Assembly: GCF_001662075.1 (NCBI RefSeq)
Contig: NZ_LYPL01000002.1
Span: 558,001-622,000, forward strand
Length of the DNA: 64,000 nucleotides
DNA from: Rhizobium bangladeshense
GTDB lineage: Bacteria; Pseudomonadota; Alphaproteobacteria; Rhizobiales; Rhizobiaceae
Reading direction: 5' to 3'
Shown here: positions 30,028 through 38,825 of the stretch, one piece after another
Position numbering within the stretch: the first letter of the stretch is position 1
Layout of the letters: the number at the start of each line of letters is the position of its first letter
Notes under the pieces: model-generated
Told to the model about the DNA's origin: nothing
Seen by the model: only the letters and a program-made list of their open reading frames with translations
Databases searched by the model: none
Position numbers and translations under genes: made by a program

Positions 30028-30175
30028 TGTTCTCAGGGCGGGGTGAAACTCCCCACCGGCGGTAAGGGCTGCGGCCCGAGCCCGCGAGCGCTTTCCCAAG
30101 CTGTCGCGCGGGAAGGGTCAGCAGATCCGGTGCGATTCCGGAGCCGACGGTATAGTCCGGATGAAAGAGAATGAG
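30028..30175 (+). promoter_or_regulatory. FMN (RFN element) riboswitch
   Basis: The conserved RFN core is complete. It opens with TTCTCAGGGCGGGGTGAAA, then TCCCCACCGGCGGTAA. A variable GC-rich arm follows (30070-30115), then GGTCAGCAGATCCGGTG, TCCGGAGCCGACGGTATAG and TCCGGATGAAAGAGAA. It senses flavin mononucleotide and represses the downstream gene. A short GGCAG/CTGCC hairpin at 30190-30205 may belong to the expression platform. The regulated gene is the transporter at 30268. Confidence 0.95.
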
Positions 30176-30267
30176 CATGGCCGCGTGCGGGCAGGGGACT
30201 GCCGGCGTCAGCGTGTCGTCGCCTCATGCGTCCTGATTTATGTTGGTCCCTATTCTGGATAATAGAC

Positions 30268-31173
30268 ATGAATCAGAATTCCCTTGCAGTCTCGCAATCC
30301 CGCGCCCTTGCCGGCGCAACCTTCATGGTGCTTGGAGGCGTGGCCTTTTCGCTCCTCAACGTCGTCACCCAGTGGCTGACCATGAAGCTTGCCTTCCCCC
30401 CGGCCTCGGCGGCCTTCTGGCAATATGCCTTCGCCTTCTTTTTCTCCTTGCCCTTTCTGCGCAAGGCAGGCCTTTCGGCCATGCGCACCAGCTATCCCTT
30501 GCGGCATGTCGTGCGCGTGGTCTTTGCCGCGCTCGGCGTCGCGGCCTGGGTTTCCGGCCTTGCTTCGGTGCCGATCTGGCAGGCGATTGCGCTCGTCATG
30601 ACCTCGCCGTTCTTCATCATCCTCGGCGCCCGCCTGTTCCTTGGCGAACGCGTCGGCGCCGCCCGCTGGATGGCGACCGCTATCGGCTTCGCCGGCGCGA
30701 TGATCATCCTGCAGCCATGGTCCGACAGCTTCACCTGGGCAACATTGCTGCCGGTGCTCTCGGCGCTGCTCTGGGGCGCCTCGTCGCTGATCACCAAGAG
30801 CCTGACTGGCATTGAGAAGCCGGAGACGATCACCGTCTGGCTGCTGGTGCTGCTGACGCCGATCAACGGCGGGCTGGCGCTTTCGGCGGGCCTCGCCGTG
30901 CCGACGGGTGCGACGCTGGCTCTCCTCCTTCTGGCGGGCCTCCTGACGGTCGTGGCGCAATATCTGCTGACCCTTGCCTATGCCAGCGCCGACGCTGCCT
31001 ATGTGCAGCCATTCGACGATCTGAAGCTGCCGCTCAACGTGCTCGCCGGCTGGCTGTTCTTCGGTTATGCGCCGGCCGGTTATCTCTGGCTGGGAGCCGG
31101 ACTCATCCTCGCCGCATCGCTCTTCATCATGCGCAACGAGATGCGTCGGGAAAGGCAAGCGGCCTCTGCGTGA
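30268..31173 (+). CDS. ribN: Riboflavin importer, RibN family (EamA/DMT superfamily)
   Basis: 301 aa from the ATG at 30268. Ten hydrophobic segments form two EamA repeats (VLGGVAFSLLNVVTQWLTMK at the start, LWLGAGLILAASLFIMRNEM at the end). The DMT fold alone does not fix the substrate. An FMN riboswitch directly upstream does point to riboflavin, and RibN of R. leguminosarum is a known FMN-riboswitch-controlled importer of this superfamily. It acts in the inner membrane. There is a 93-bp stretch between riboswitch and start codon. Confidence 0.85.
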   Translation: MNQNSLAVSQSRALAGATFMVLGGVAFSLLNVVTQWLTMKLAFPPASAAFWQYAFAFFFSLPFLRKAGLSAMRTSYPLRHVVRVVFAALGVAAWVSGLASVPIWQAIALVMTSPFFIILGARLFLGERVGAARWMATAIGFAGAMIILQPWSDSFTWATLLPVLSALLWGASSLITKSLTGIEKPETITVWLLVLLTPINGGLALSAGLAVPTGATLALLLLAGLLTVVAQYLLTLAYASADAAYVQPFDDLKLPLNVLAGWLFFGYAPAGYLWLGAGLILAASLFIMRNEMRRERQAASA

Positions 31174-31184
31174 AATGTCACGGA

Positions 31185-31202
31185 CTGTCATGTCTCTGTC
31201 AT
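31185..31202 (+). promoter_or_regulatory. Pho box (PhoB binding site)
   Basis: Two exact CTGTCAT heptamers separated by GTCT (31185-31191 and 31196-31202) match the enterobacterial and rhizobial Pho box. A further partial TGTCA lies upstream at about 31177. The site is 53 bp before the start of the phytase-family gene. Confidence 0.8.
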
Positions 31203-31254
31203 GGCAGTCCCGCAGAAAACCCTTGTTTCGACTATTCGACACATGGGGGATTTC

Positions 31255-33453
31255 ATGACGATTTCATCGCGCCAGGCAGCGCTTGCTGCCGTGCTTCTCG
31301 CATCGGTTGCCTTTCCGGCCGCCGCCGAGCCGGTCTTCAACCGCATCGCCTCTTTCCCGGTCGCTCAGAACCTGCCTGATGACAAGGACAAGCTGTCGCC
31401 GACATCGGCCGAAATCATCACCGCGACCGACGACGGCAATACGCTGATCTACAGCGACAGCCCGCTCGGCGCGATCGGCTTCATCGACATCAGCGACGCC
31501 AAGGCGCCGAAATCAGGCGGCGCGCTGATGATGGACGGCGAGCCGACATCGGTCACCTCCAGCGCCGGCAAGGCGCTCGTCGCCGTCAATACCTCCGAGA
31601 GCAAGGCGAAGCCCTCAGGCCGCCTGGCGATCGTCGACGTGGCGACGAGTAAGATCGAGAACACGTGCGACCTCGGCGGCCAGCCGGATTCGATCGCTCT
31701 CAACAAGGACAAGACGCTCGGCACTATTGCGATCGAAAACGAGCGCGACGAAGACGTCAATGACGGCAAGATCCCGCAGGTGCCGGCTGGCGACCTCGTC
31801 GTCTTCCAGGTCAAGAACGGCACTGTTGATTGCGGCAGCATCAAGCATGTGACGCTGACCGGACTCGCCGGCGTTGCCCCCGAGGATCCGGAGCCGGAAT
31901 TCGTCGCCTTCAACGGGCTGAACGAGATTGCCCTGACGCTGCAGGAGAACAACGAGATCGTCATCATCGATGCCAATAAGGCTGAGGTGAAGACGCATTT
32001 CTCCGCCGGCAGCGTCGATCTCACCGGCATCGACTCTAAGCGTGACGGCGCCCTGAAATTCACCGGCGAGTCGAAGGGCGTACTGCGCGAGCCCGACGCC
32101 GTGAAGTGGCTGGACGACAACCGCCTCGTCGTCGCCAATGAAGGCGATTACCAGGGTGGCTCGCGTGGCTTCACCATCTTCGACAAGACGGGCAAGCTCC
32201 TCTACGAATCGGGCGCATCCTTCGAACGCGCCGTCGCCCATATCGGCCACTATCCGGAAAGCCGTTCGGGATCGAAGGGCGTCGAGCCGGAAGGCCTCGA
32301 AGCCGCCAAGTTCGGCGACGACCAATATTTCTTCCTGCTCGCCGAGCGCGCCTCGGTCGTCGGCGTTTATAAGGATACCGGCGCCGACCCCGAACTCATC
32401 CAGTTGCTGCCGTCCGGCATTTCGCCAGAGGGTGGGATCGCCATTCCCCAGCGCAATCTCTTTGCCACCGCCAACGAGCTCGACTTCGGCAAGGATGGCG
32501 GCACGCGCTCGCATGTGATGATCTATGAGCGCTCGGAAGGCGAGAAAGCCTATCCGAAGATCGTCTCCGCCGACAAGGACGGCAATCCGCTCGGCTTCGC
32601 AGCCCTTTCGGGTCTGGCCGCCGTTCCCGGCAAGCCGGGCATGCTCTATGCCGTCAGCGACAGCTTCCTCGGCTCGCAGCCGACGATCTACACGATCGAC
32701 GCCAGCAGGAAGCCGGCGGTCATCACCGATGCGCTCGTCGTCAAGCGAGACGGCGCCCCGGCCCAGAAGCTCGACATCGAAGGCATCGCGGTCGCCGCAG
32801 ACGGTTCCTTCTGGCTGGCCTCGGAAGGCTATAGCGAGCGTCTCGTCCCGCACGCCCTCTACAACGTCAACGCCAAGGGCGACATCAAGGCTGAGATCGC
32901 CCTGCCGAAGGAGCTCGCAGCCAATGAAATCCGCTTCGGTTTCGAAGGCGTCACCATTATCGGCAGCGGCGACGATGCCACGCTCTGGATGGCGGTCCAG
33001 CGCGAGTGGGGCGACGACGAGAAGGGCTTCGTCAAGCTCGTCTCCTACAATCCGAAGAAGAAGGAATGGGGCGCCGTGCGCTATCCGCTCGACAAGACGG
33101 AAAGCGGCTGGGTCGGCCTGTCGGAAATTTCGGCTCAGGGCGACAGCGTCTACATCATCGAGCGCGACAACCTCGTCGGCGATGCCGCCAAGCTGAAGAA
33201 GCTCTACAAGGTGGCGATCTCGGAGCTGAAGCCCGCCAAGCTCGGCGGCGAACTGCCCGTCGTCAAGAAGACCGAAGCACACGATTTCCTCGGCGAACTC
33301 AAGACGGCGACCAACGGCTATGTGCTCGACAAGCTCGAAGGCTTCACCTTCGATGCATCGGGCAAACCCTATGCCGTCACCGACAACGACGGCGTCAGCG
33401 ACTCCTCCGGCGAGACGCTGTTCTTCCCGGTTGATCTCAGCGCCACGAACTGA
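31255..33453 (+). CDS. Secreted esterase-like phytase-family protein, probably phosphate-regulated
   Basis: 732 aa from the ATG at 31255 with GGGGGA upstream; the frame is open to 31201, but the Pho box overlaps that part. A Sec signal peptide (cleaved after AAA near residue 24) precedes a beta-propeller-like N-terminal half (about 25-400: DDGNTLIYSDSPLGAIGFID and similar repeats). The C-terminal half (about 430-725) resembles the esterase-like activity of phytase family, with LSGLAAVPGKPGMLYAVSD, KLDIEGIAVAADGSFWLASE and EGFTFDASGKPYAVTDNDG. It probably releases phosphate from organic phosphates in the periplasm or outside. The Pho box supports induction under phosphate limitation. Catalytic activity is inferred from the family only. 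Confidence 0.82.
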   Translation: MTISSRQAALAAVLLASVAFPAAAEPVFNRIASFPVAQNLPDDKDKLSPTSAEIITATDDGNTLIYSDSPLGAIGFIDISDAKAPKSGGALMMDGEPTSVTSSAGKALVAVNTSESKAKPSGRLAIVDVATSKIENTCDLGGQPDSIALNKDKTLGTIAIENERDEDVNDGKIPQVPAGDLVVFQVKNGTVDCGSIKHVTLTGLAGVAPEDPEPEFVAFNGLNEIALTLQENNEIVIIDANKAEVKTHFSAGSVDLTGIDSKRDGALKFTGESKGVLREPDAVKWLDDNRLVVANEGDYQGGSRGFTIFDKTGKLLYESGASFERAVAHIGHYPESRSGSKGVEPEGLEAAKFGDDQYFFLLAERASVVGVYKDTGADPELIQLLPSGISPEGGIAIPQRNLFATANELDFGKDGGTRSHVMIYERSEGEKAYPKIVSADKDGNPLGFAALSGLAAVPGKPGMLYAVSDSFLGSQPTIYTIDASRKPAVITDALVVKRDGAPAQKLDIEGIAVAADGSFWLASEGYSERLVPHALYNVNAKGDIKAEIALPKELAANEIRFGFEGVTIIGSGDDATLWMAVQREWGDDEKGFVKLVSYNPKKKEWGAVRYPLDKTESGWVGLSEISAQGDSVYIIERDNLVGDAAKLKKLYKVAISELKPAKLGGELPVVKKTEAHDFLGELKTATNGYVLDKLEGFTFDASGKPYAVTDNDGVSDSSGETLFFPVDLSATN

Positions 33454-33595
33454 GGGGTCATAGAAGGATACAGGGAGAGGCCGGGCGAAAGCCCGGCGTC
33501 TCTTTTTTGATGCAAAGGAATCCATGGGGTGTCCGCATTCGCAGCGGGAAGGCGAGGGCATCCGACTGAAGAATATTTTGCAAAGCAGAGGGCTT

Positions 33596-33769
33596 CGGCA
33601 TGGATGCTCGGGTCGAGCCCGAGCATGACGGAGATTGGGGCGACGCGACGGGGAGGAGGCGAGATGCTGGAGCAATTCCAACAGCTTGCGGGTGCGGCGA
33701 AGTTGGAGTTTGGCATGGACGATATCCCACACTCCGTCATCCTCGGCCTTGAGCCGAGGATCCATGCCG
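33596..33769. repeat. Pair of REP-like palindromes in inverted orientation
   Basis: A 38-bp unit at 33596-33633 (CGGCATGGATGCTCGG to ATGACGGAG) recurs in inverted orientation at 33732-33769. Each unit is itself a hairpin (TGCTCGGG/CCCGAGCA and TCCTCGGC/GCCGAGGA). It fills much of the 417-bp gap 33454-33870; the remainder shows no convincing gene. Confidence 0.75.
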
Positions 33770-33870
33770 CGGCCTCTCACGCGTGCGGGTGCATGCTCGG
33801 CCCAGGCCGCGCATGAGAGGCCTTCAACAAGGGCGGCTCACCGGTGCTTCCGCAGCCCCCAGCTCCAACC

Positions 33871-34857
33871 CTACCAGCGCTGATGCACATGCGGCGCTAT
33901 CAGCCGCGCGTAGATCTCGCGTGTCGCCGCCATGACATCGGCCGCAAGCGGCGCCAGATCGGCGGCCGCCGCATTGGCCTTGGCCTGTTCGCCATTGCGG
34001 GCGCCGGGGATGACGACGGTGACGGCGTCGCTCATCAGGATCCAGCGCAGCGCAAAGGCGGCCATCGTCGCGCCTGCGGGCACCAGCTTGCGCACCTCTT
34101 CCACGGCCTGCAGGCCGACCTCGAACGGCACGCCGGCAAAGGTCTCGCCTACATCGAAGGCTTCGCCATGGCGGTTGAAATTGCGGTGGTCGTCGCTGGC
34201 AAAATGCGTCTCGCGGGTGATCTTGCCGGAGAGCAGGCCGCTTGCCAGCGGCACGCGGGCGATGATCGCCACGTTCTTGCGCCGGGCTTCGGCAAAGAAC
34301 AGGTGGTCGGGGCGCTGGCGGAAGATGTTGTAGATGATCTGGATGCTGACGACGTCGGGATACTCGATCGCCTTCAGCCCGTCCTCGACCTTCTCGACGC
34401 TGACGCCGTAGCCCTTGATCTTGCCGGCCCTCTGCAATGCGTCGAGACCGTCGAAGACCTCGGGCTGGTAAAACACCTCGCGCGGCGGGCAGTGCAGTTG
34501 CACCAGGTCGAGGCTGTCGACGGCAAGGTTTTTCAGACTGCGGTCGATGAAGCCTTCGAGATTGGCCTTGCTGTAGCCTTCGGCGACATGCGGATTGAGG
34601 CGGCGGCCCGCCTTAGTGGCGATCATTGGGCGCTCGTCGCCACGCGCCTTCAGCACGTCGGCGATGATTTTTTCCGAGCGGCCGTCGCCATAGACGTCGG
34701 CGGTATCGATGAAGGTCATGCCGGCATCGAGCGCGGCATTCAGCGCCGCGCGACCGTCCGCCTCGCTGATATCGCCCCATGAGCCGCCGATCTGCCAGGC
34801 GCCGAAGCCGACATTGGCGACGGTGAAGGGCATGCGGCCGAAAGCATGGTGTTTCAT
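33871..34857 (-). CDS. Aldo/keto reductase
   Basis: 328 aa from the ATG at 34855-34857 with GGGAGAA upstream. The AKR signature is complete: GFGAWQIGGSWGD, DAGMTFIDTADVYGDGRSE (Asp and Tyr of the active site), the lysine in IATKAGRR, and the histidine in LDLVQLHCPP. It is an NADPH-dependent cytoplasmic oxidoreductase of the general stress/aldehyde-ketone class; the substrate is unknown. RIME copy D lies in the region between it and the divergent cupin gene. Confidence 0.92.
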   Translation of the reverse strand: MKHHAFGRMPFTVANVGFGAWQIGGSWGDISEADGRAALNAALDAGMTFIDTADVYGDGRSEKIIADVLKARGDERPMIATKAGRRLNPHVAEGYSKANLEGFIDRSLKNLAVDSLDLVQLHCPPREVFYQPEVFDGLDALQRAGKIKGYGVSVEKVEDGLKAIEYPDVVSIQIIYNIFRQRPDHLFFAEARRKNVAIIARVPLASGLLSGKITRETHFASDDHRNFNRHGEAFDVGETFAGVPFEVGLQAVEEVRKLVPAGATMAAFALRWILMSDAVTVVIPGARNGEQAKANAAAADLAPLAADVMAATREIYARLIAPHVHQRW

Positions 34858-34872
34858 GAGAAATTCTCCCAA

Positions 34873-34974
34873 TGCATGTTGCCCGGAAGTCTCCAGCGGT
34901 TCCGGTATAACGACATGCGTAAAACAAAGAACCAAAGCGCGTCGCATGAGCCAAGTTCAATGCGACGCGCTTTA
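34873..34974. repeat. RIME-like element, copy D (both palindromes)
   Basis: 102 bp: palindrome 1 at 34873-34919 (TGCATGTTG to CGACATGCG) and palindrome 2 at 34934-34974 (AAAGCGCGTCGCAT to ATGCGACGCGCTTT). It has the same internal arrangement as copy B. It lies 15 bp upstream of the aldo/keto reductase start. Confidence 0.88.
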
Positions 34975-35106
34975 GGTGATGAAAGATATTGGCCTATCAG
35001 CCGCGCGACTAAGCGGCAATTGCCGATCCGGCCTTGATCGCTCGCCTCGATGAAATATCGTCAGCTTACAAGGCTTCAACCGCAATGGAATAGAAAAGGA
35101 ACGATC

Positions 35107-35517
35107 ATGGAGATCAAACCCGCCGGCTCTCGCCCCTCGATGAAACCGCCGGCCGACTATTTCACCGGCGCCGTTCGCCAGGATCCGCTTATCGAGCCGC
35201 CGGCGCCGGCCCGGGTGCGGGCAACCTCCGTCACCTTCGAACCCGGCGCCCGCACGGCCTGGCACACGCATCCGCTCGGCCAGACGCTGGTCGTCACCTC
35301 GGGCAAGGGTCTTGCCCAGAGCTGGGGCGATGACATCCGCGAGATTCGCCCCGGCGACACCGTCTGGTTCGCGCCGGGCGAAAAACATTGGCACGGTGCT
35401 GCCCCGGACACGGCGATGACGCACATCGCCATACACGAGGCGCTGGACGGCAAGCATGTCGACTGGATGGAGCATGTCAGCGACGCGCAATATTCCGGCA
35501 CGGTGTCGGCCGGTTAG
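35107..35517 (+). CDS. Cupin-domain protein
   Basis: 136 aa from the ATG at 35107, with AAAGGAACGATC upstream. The metal-binding cupin motifs are clear: [19 protein letters not shown] (two histidines) and [17 protein letters not shown]. This subfamily (YhhW-like or carboxymuconolactone-decarboxylase-associated cupins) often occurs beside aldo/keto reductases, as here with the divergent gene at 34857. The reaction is unknown. Its stop overlaps the end of the convergent methyltransferase gene by 4 bp. Confidence 0.85.
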   Translation: MEIKPAGSRPSMKPPADYFTGAVRQDPLIEPPAPARVRATSVTFEPGARTAWHTHPLGQTLVVTSGKGLAQSWGDDIREIRPGDTVWFAPGEKHWHGAAPDTAMTHIAIHEALDGKHVDWMEHVSDAQYSGTVSAG

Positions 35518-36119
35518 AGCCGCTTCAGGCAATAGGAAAAATGCGCGTGTGATTCGACCGTCAGAAACTCGAATTGCCAGCCATAATCCTTGCAGAACTT
35601 GGTGACCGCCTCGACGACGCCATAGACGATCGGCTTGACCGTATTGCCGGTGCAGAAATCATGCCCGGCGATGCGCCCCGTCCGCTTCACCTTCTTTTCG
35701 CAGAGCAGCAGCTCTTGCCAGGTGAGTTCGAAGGAATGGTCGGTATCGATATAGGCCCAGTCGAGAAAATCGTCCTCGAATTCGGCGAGCTTTTCGAGTG
35801 ACGTGCCCTGCATCAGATGCAGCCGGCCGGCCGCGATCTCGGTCGCGAACTGCGTATGGATCGAATCGAGGCCGGAGCTGTAGCGGTCCATCGACCAGGG
35901 ATCGATGAGGTAGAGCTGCGCCGGGCGGTTCTTTTCCAGAATCTCCGCCGTATATTCGCCGAAGGCTGCCCCCACCTCGACGCCGATGCCGCCATTCGGG
36001 ATCCGGTAGAGCAGCTCGCCGCGATCCGGCAGCAGGCGGGCGTTTTCCATATGATGAGCGCTGAGCGGGGTGCGCGGCATGCTCGCCCTAAGCGCTTGCC
36101 TTTCTTCACGTGTCTTCAT
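35514..36119 (-). CDS. SAM-dependent methyltransferase (Methyltransf_24-like)
   Basis: 201 aa from the ATG at 36117-36119. The glycine-rich SAM loop appears as [19 protein letters not shown], followed by [12 protein letters not shown] and [20 protein letters not shown], the pattern of class I methyltransferases like Methyltransf_24. [20 protein letters not shown] near the C-terminus is conserved in that group. The target is unknown. A GTG/Met extension to 36203 has no better site. It is convergent with the cupin gene, overlapping by 4 bp. Confidence 0.8.
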   Translation of the reverse strand: MKTREERQALRASMPRTPLSAHHMENARLLPDRGELLYRIPNGGIGVEVGAAFGEYTAEILEKNRPAQLYLIDPWSMDRYSSGLDSIHTQFATEIAAGRLHLMQGTSLEKLAEFEDDFLDWAYIDTDHSFELTWQELLLCEKKVKRTGRIAGHDFCTGNTVKPIVYGVVEAVTKFCKDYGWQFEFLTVESHAHFSYCLKRL

Positions 36120-36284
36120 CTCTGATCTCGGAATTGCGGGCGGTTGACGGCCCAGATGCGGTCTGCGGGGAACGTAGGAGCAGCGGACCTCGATGACAAC
36201 CACATGACGGGAATTTGCTTCTTTCGGACAAATCGCTAAGTTTCATTCGTGGACCGACGAAAAAGCCTCGGGAGGAGCGATTTC

Positions 36285-36644
36285 ATGAGACGCATGTGGC
36301 CGGAAGAATTCAACGCCGTCTTCAACGGAGCCGAGGAGGTGATGTTGGAATCACCCGCCGAGGGCGGCGAGGCGCCGTTGCACCGGAACGCGCTGAGGGC
36401 GCGCATCACCATGGAGGATTACGAGCGGATCTGGCCGCTCGCCGAGATGCGCTTCCGGCTGGGCGAAGGGGATCTGGCCGGCAAGGCCGTCACGTTGATC
36501 ACCACCAATCCCCACTACCACGCCTGGCATCCGAAGGACGGCGGCAGCGTCGAGTCGGTCTCCGACAGCGGCCGCCACTTCAAGACGGATTATATCGTCG
36601 TGCATTTCCTGCTCGACGACGTCAAGGAAACCTCTCCCGCCTGA
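36285..36644 (+). CDS. Conserved hypothetical protein
   Basis: 119 aa from the ATG at 36285, preceded by GGGAGGAGCG; the frame is open to 36249 without a site. It is a soluble, acidic protein: MRRMWPEEFNAVFNGAEEV, ITMEDYERIWPLAEMRFRLG, TTNPHYHAWHPKDGGSVES, YIVVHFLLDDVKE. I do not recognise the family. The histidine-rich HYHAWH segment could bind metal, but this is a guess. It is followed by the glutathione peroxidase gene 135 bp later. Confidence 0.65.
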   Translation: MRRMWPEEFNAVFNGAEEVMLESPAEGGEAPLHRNALRARITMEDYERIWPLAEMRFRLGEGDLAGKAVTLITTNPHYHAWHPKDGGSVESVSDSGRHFKTDYIVVHFLLDDVKETSPA

Positions 36645-36779
36645 TATCTCCAAGCCGGTGCCGGCCGCGAGCCCGCACCGGCTACGCATTCTGTTGACGC
36701 CGAGTGATTCCGACGCTGATGACAATCGCGGCGATTTCGCTAAGTTTGCCGAAATTTTCGTACCTAATTGGAGGTTCCC

Positions 36780-37328
36780 GTGACAGCGAACGTGCTGGAT
36801 ATTCCTGTCAAATCAGTGGATGGTCGTGAAACGACGCTCAACGACTACAAGGGCAGGGTGCTCTTGATCGTCAATGTCGCCTCGAAATGCGGGCTCACGC
36901 CGCAATATGAGGGGCTCGAAAAGCTCTACGGGGAAAAGCGCGAGCGCGGCTTCGTCATCGCCGCTTTCCCCGCCAACGACTTCATGGGCCAGGAGCCCGG
37001 CACCGACGTCGAAATCCTCGATTTCTGCACCAGCACTTACGATGTCACCTTCCCGATCTTTTCGAAGATTTCGGTCAAGGGCGAGGCCCAGCACCCGCTT
37101 TACCGGCAGCTGACCAAATCCGGCGTGAAGACCACCGGCGATGGCCCGATGCGCGAGCGCCTGAAATCCCACGGTATATCGGCCGGTGACGGGGACGATA
37201 TTCTCTGGAACTTCGAAAAATTCCTGATCGGCCGCGACGGCAAGGTGGCAGCCCGATTCGCGCCTGACGTGACGGCGGATGATTCGCGGCTGGTTTCGGC
37301 GGTGGACAAGGAACTGGCGAAGGCATGA
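36780..37328 (+). CDS. Glutathione peroxidase family protein
   Basis: 182 aa from a GTG at 36780, with TTGGAGG 5 bases upstream (an in-frame TTG at 36768 overlaps that site). The thioredoxin-fold peroxidase has its peroxidatic cysteine in VASKCGLTPQYEGLE. FPANDFMGQEPG (Gln) and WNFEKFLIGRDG (Trp) complete the GPx tetrad. It has cysteine instead of selenocysteine, as usual in bacteria; such enzymes often use thioredoxin. It reduces H2O2 and organic hydroperoxides. Confidence 0.9.
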   Translation: MTANVLDIPVKSVDGRETTLNDYKGRVLLIVNVASKCGLTPQYEGLEKLYGEKRERGFVIAAFPANDFMGQEPGTDVEILDFCTSTYDVTFPIFSKISVKGEAQHPLYRQLTKSGVKTTGDGPMRERLKSHGISAGDGDDILWNFEKFLIGRDGKVAARFAPDVTADDSRLVSAVDKELAKA

Positions 37329-37388
37329 TAGCCCTCGGGCTGCCAGGCGCATCGGGCCGGCAATGATTTGCGAAGGCGCTGAACGTCT

Positions 37389-37601
37389 TCAGATCCCAAG
37401 CACGGTCACCAGCGGCGGCGTAAAGTCCTTGAAGCCCAATCTTGGCCAGTCGCACCTTGCGTCAAATCGCGTCTTTGGTTTGTGGCGCTGGCAGTTCGGT
37501 TTCGTCTTGAATGCATAGCCAGGTAGGTTGACATAGGTGGGACTTGGCGCGCCAACGGCAATCACGATGCACAGCGTCAATGTGGAGCAGAGAGTTCTCA
37601 T
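37389..37601 (-). CDS. Small secreted hypothetical protein
   Basis: 70 aa from the ATG at 37599-37601 with GGAGGGG upstream; a longer open frame to 37685 lacks support. A signal-peptide-like N-terminus (MRTLCSTLTLCIVIAVGAPS) is followed by a short cysteine-containing body (NCQRHKPKT, RCDWPRLGF). No family is recognised. It is convergent with the glutathione peroxidase gene. Confidence 0.5.
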   Translation of the reverse strand: MRTLCSTLTLCIVIAVGAPSPTYVNLPGYAFKTKPNCQRHKPKTRFDARCDWPRLGFKDFTPPLVTVLGI

Positions 37602-37884
37602 GGCACCCCTCCAGGCGTGAGAAACCTTCAAGCGCGGAGACTTTCCGGGCGGCGAATATTCCCACGTTTGCCGCCGCCCATCCATTCGCCCAATCGGAGT
37701 GGCGCAGTCGCCGGAGTAGTCCGTTTGGTGGAGGTCTCAGACGGCGAGCGCATCAGAATCTGGTGGACGTCGCGCCTTTGCCGCGCCGAAATTCTCCCGA
37801 ATCCGCACATGGGTACGAAGGAGCTCCAAGCGTTGGTCTGCGAGCCCGCGATATCACTTGGCTATTTGAGGACAGGAGAAAAAA

Positions 37885-37960
37885 TGGTGGGCGATGAGAG
37901 ACTCGAACTCCCGACATCCTCGGTGTAAACGAGGCGCTCTACCAACTGAGCTAATCGCCC
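37885..37960 (-). tRNA. tRNA-Val (anticodon UAC)
   Basis: 76 nt. The acceptor arms GGGCGAT/ATCGCCC pair perfectly, and the CCA end is encoded (37885-37887). The anticodon loop TTTACAC reads GUA-type valine codons. A run of T follows the CCA end on the minus strand and should terminate transcription. Confidence 0.95.
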
Positions 37961-37963
37961 ATC

Positions 37964-38374
37964 GCGAGCGAAGCCGGATCGACCTGCCGCGTTGGTGGCC
38001 GTGATCTATGCGGATCGCGGCAAAACCGCAAGAGTGTTTGTGAAGAATTTTTGATTTTTTTGGCGGCGGTCCCTCTCTTCGCGGCGCCGGTCGGGCGCGG
38101 CCGGGCTGTGGATAAAGGGGAGGGGAATGCGGCGGGCATCTCGGCTTCGACCGTGGCGTCGGCTTCGATCGGGCGTCGGCGCCGCCGCGGACAACGGAAT
38201 TGCCGGCTTTTCGTTGTCCCCGCATGAGCCTTGCCGAAACAATTCAACGACTGTCATGGTTTTGTCTCCAAACCAGCTTGACACTAAAAGACGAACCCCG
38301 TAGTTAGCCGCTCATCGAAGCGGGCAGCCGTTTCGGTGAGGGTGCGAAGGCATCCGGATTGCTTGAAATGAAGT
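37964..38374. other. Intergenic stretch between tRNA-Val and tRNA-Asp
   Basis: About 410 bp without a supportable gene. It holds the divergent promoters of the two tRNA transcripts. A minus-strand frame of 80-90 codons (38006-38284) begins MTVVELFRQG but has no ribosome site or family. Confidence 0.4.
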
Positions 38375-38451
38375 GCGGGTGTAGCTCAGTCGGTTAGAGT
38401 GCCGGCCTGTCACGCCGGAGGTCGCGGGTTCGAGCCCCGTCACTCGCGCCA
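38375..38451 (+). tRNA. tRNA-Asp (anticodon GUC), first copy
   Basis: 77 nt with encoded CCA. The acceptor stem GCGGGTG/CACTCGC has one G-T pair; the anticodon loop CTGTCAC is aspartate. It is identical to the copy at 38502. Confidence 0.97.
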
Positions 38452-38501
38452 TTTCAAAAGAGGCGACAATCGCCGCCGTCCGGTTCTTCCGTCCGTCATG
38501 C

Positions 38502-38578
38502 GCGGGTGTAGCTCAGTCGGTTAGAGTGCCGGCCTGTCACGCCGGAGGTCGCGGGTTCGAGCCCCGTCACTCGCGCCA
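38502..38578 (+). tRNA. tRNA-Asp (anticodon GUC), second copy
   Basis: 77 nt, identical to the copy at 38375 and separated from it by 50 bp, so one transcript is likely. The spacer is unrelated to the tRNA, so the duplication unit is the tRNA itself. The nuo operon begins 248 bp downstream. Confidence 0.97.
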
Positions 38579-38825
38579 TTCTCTTCCGAAAGCCATGCAG
38601 TTTCCAGGGGTCAGGCATGCAGCTTGAATCAGATTCTGCGGATTTGTCGCGACATCGTTGCATCTGCTTGATAATGTCCGCGCGCGACGCGTCGAATTGC
38701 CTCTGTAAAAGTCTTGCGCCGGGGCTTCGGCTGCGCTAACCACGGCTTGTTGCAACGCACGTTCGCTTGCCGGGCAATTGCCCAAATGTGCCGCCTGGCG
38801 CCTCCGGCAAGCAAGGATGAACATG

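Noticed and set aside
31615..33780. A 721-codon open frame antisense to the phytase-family gene
   Set aside because: Same artefact of codon composition; the sense frame has a signal peptide and a Pho box.
33529..33816. Open frames of 80-95 codons across the REP-like pair
   Set aside because: They translate through the palindromes, have no ribosome site, and encode low-complexity sequence.
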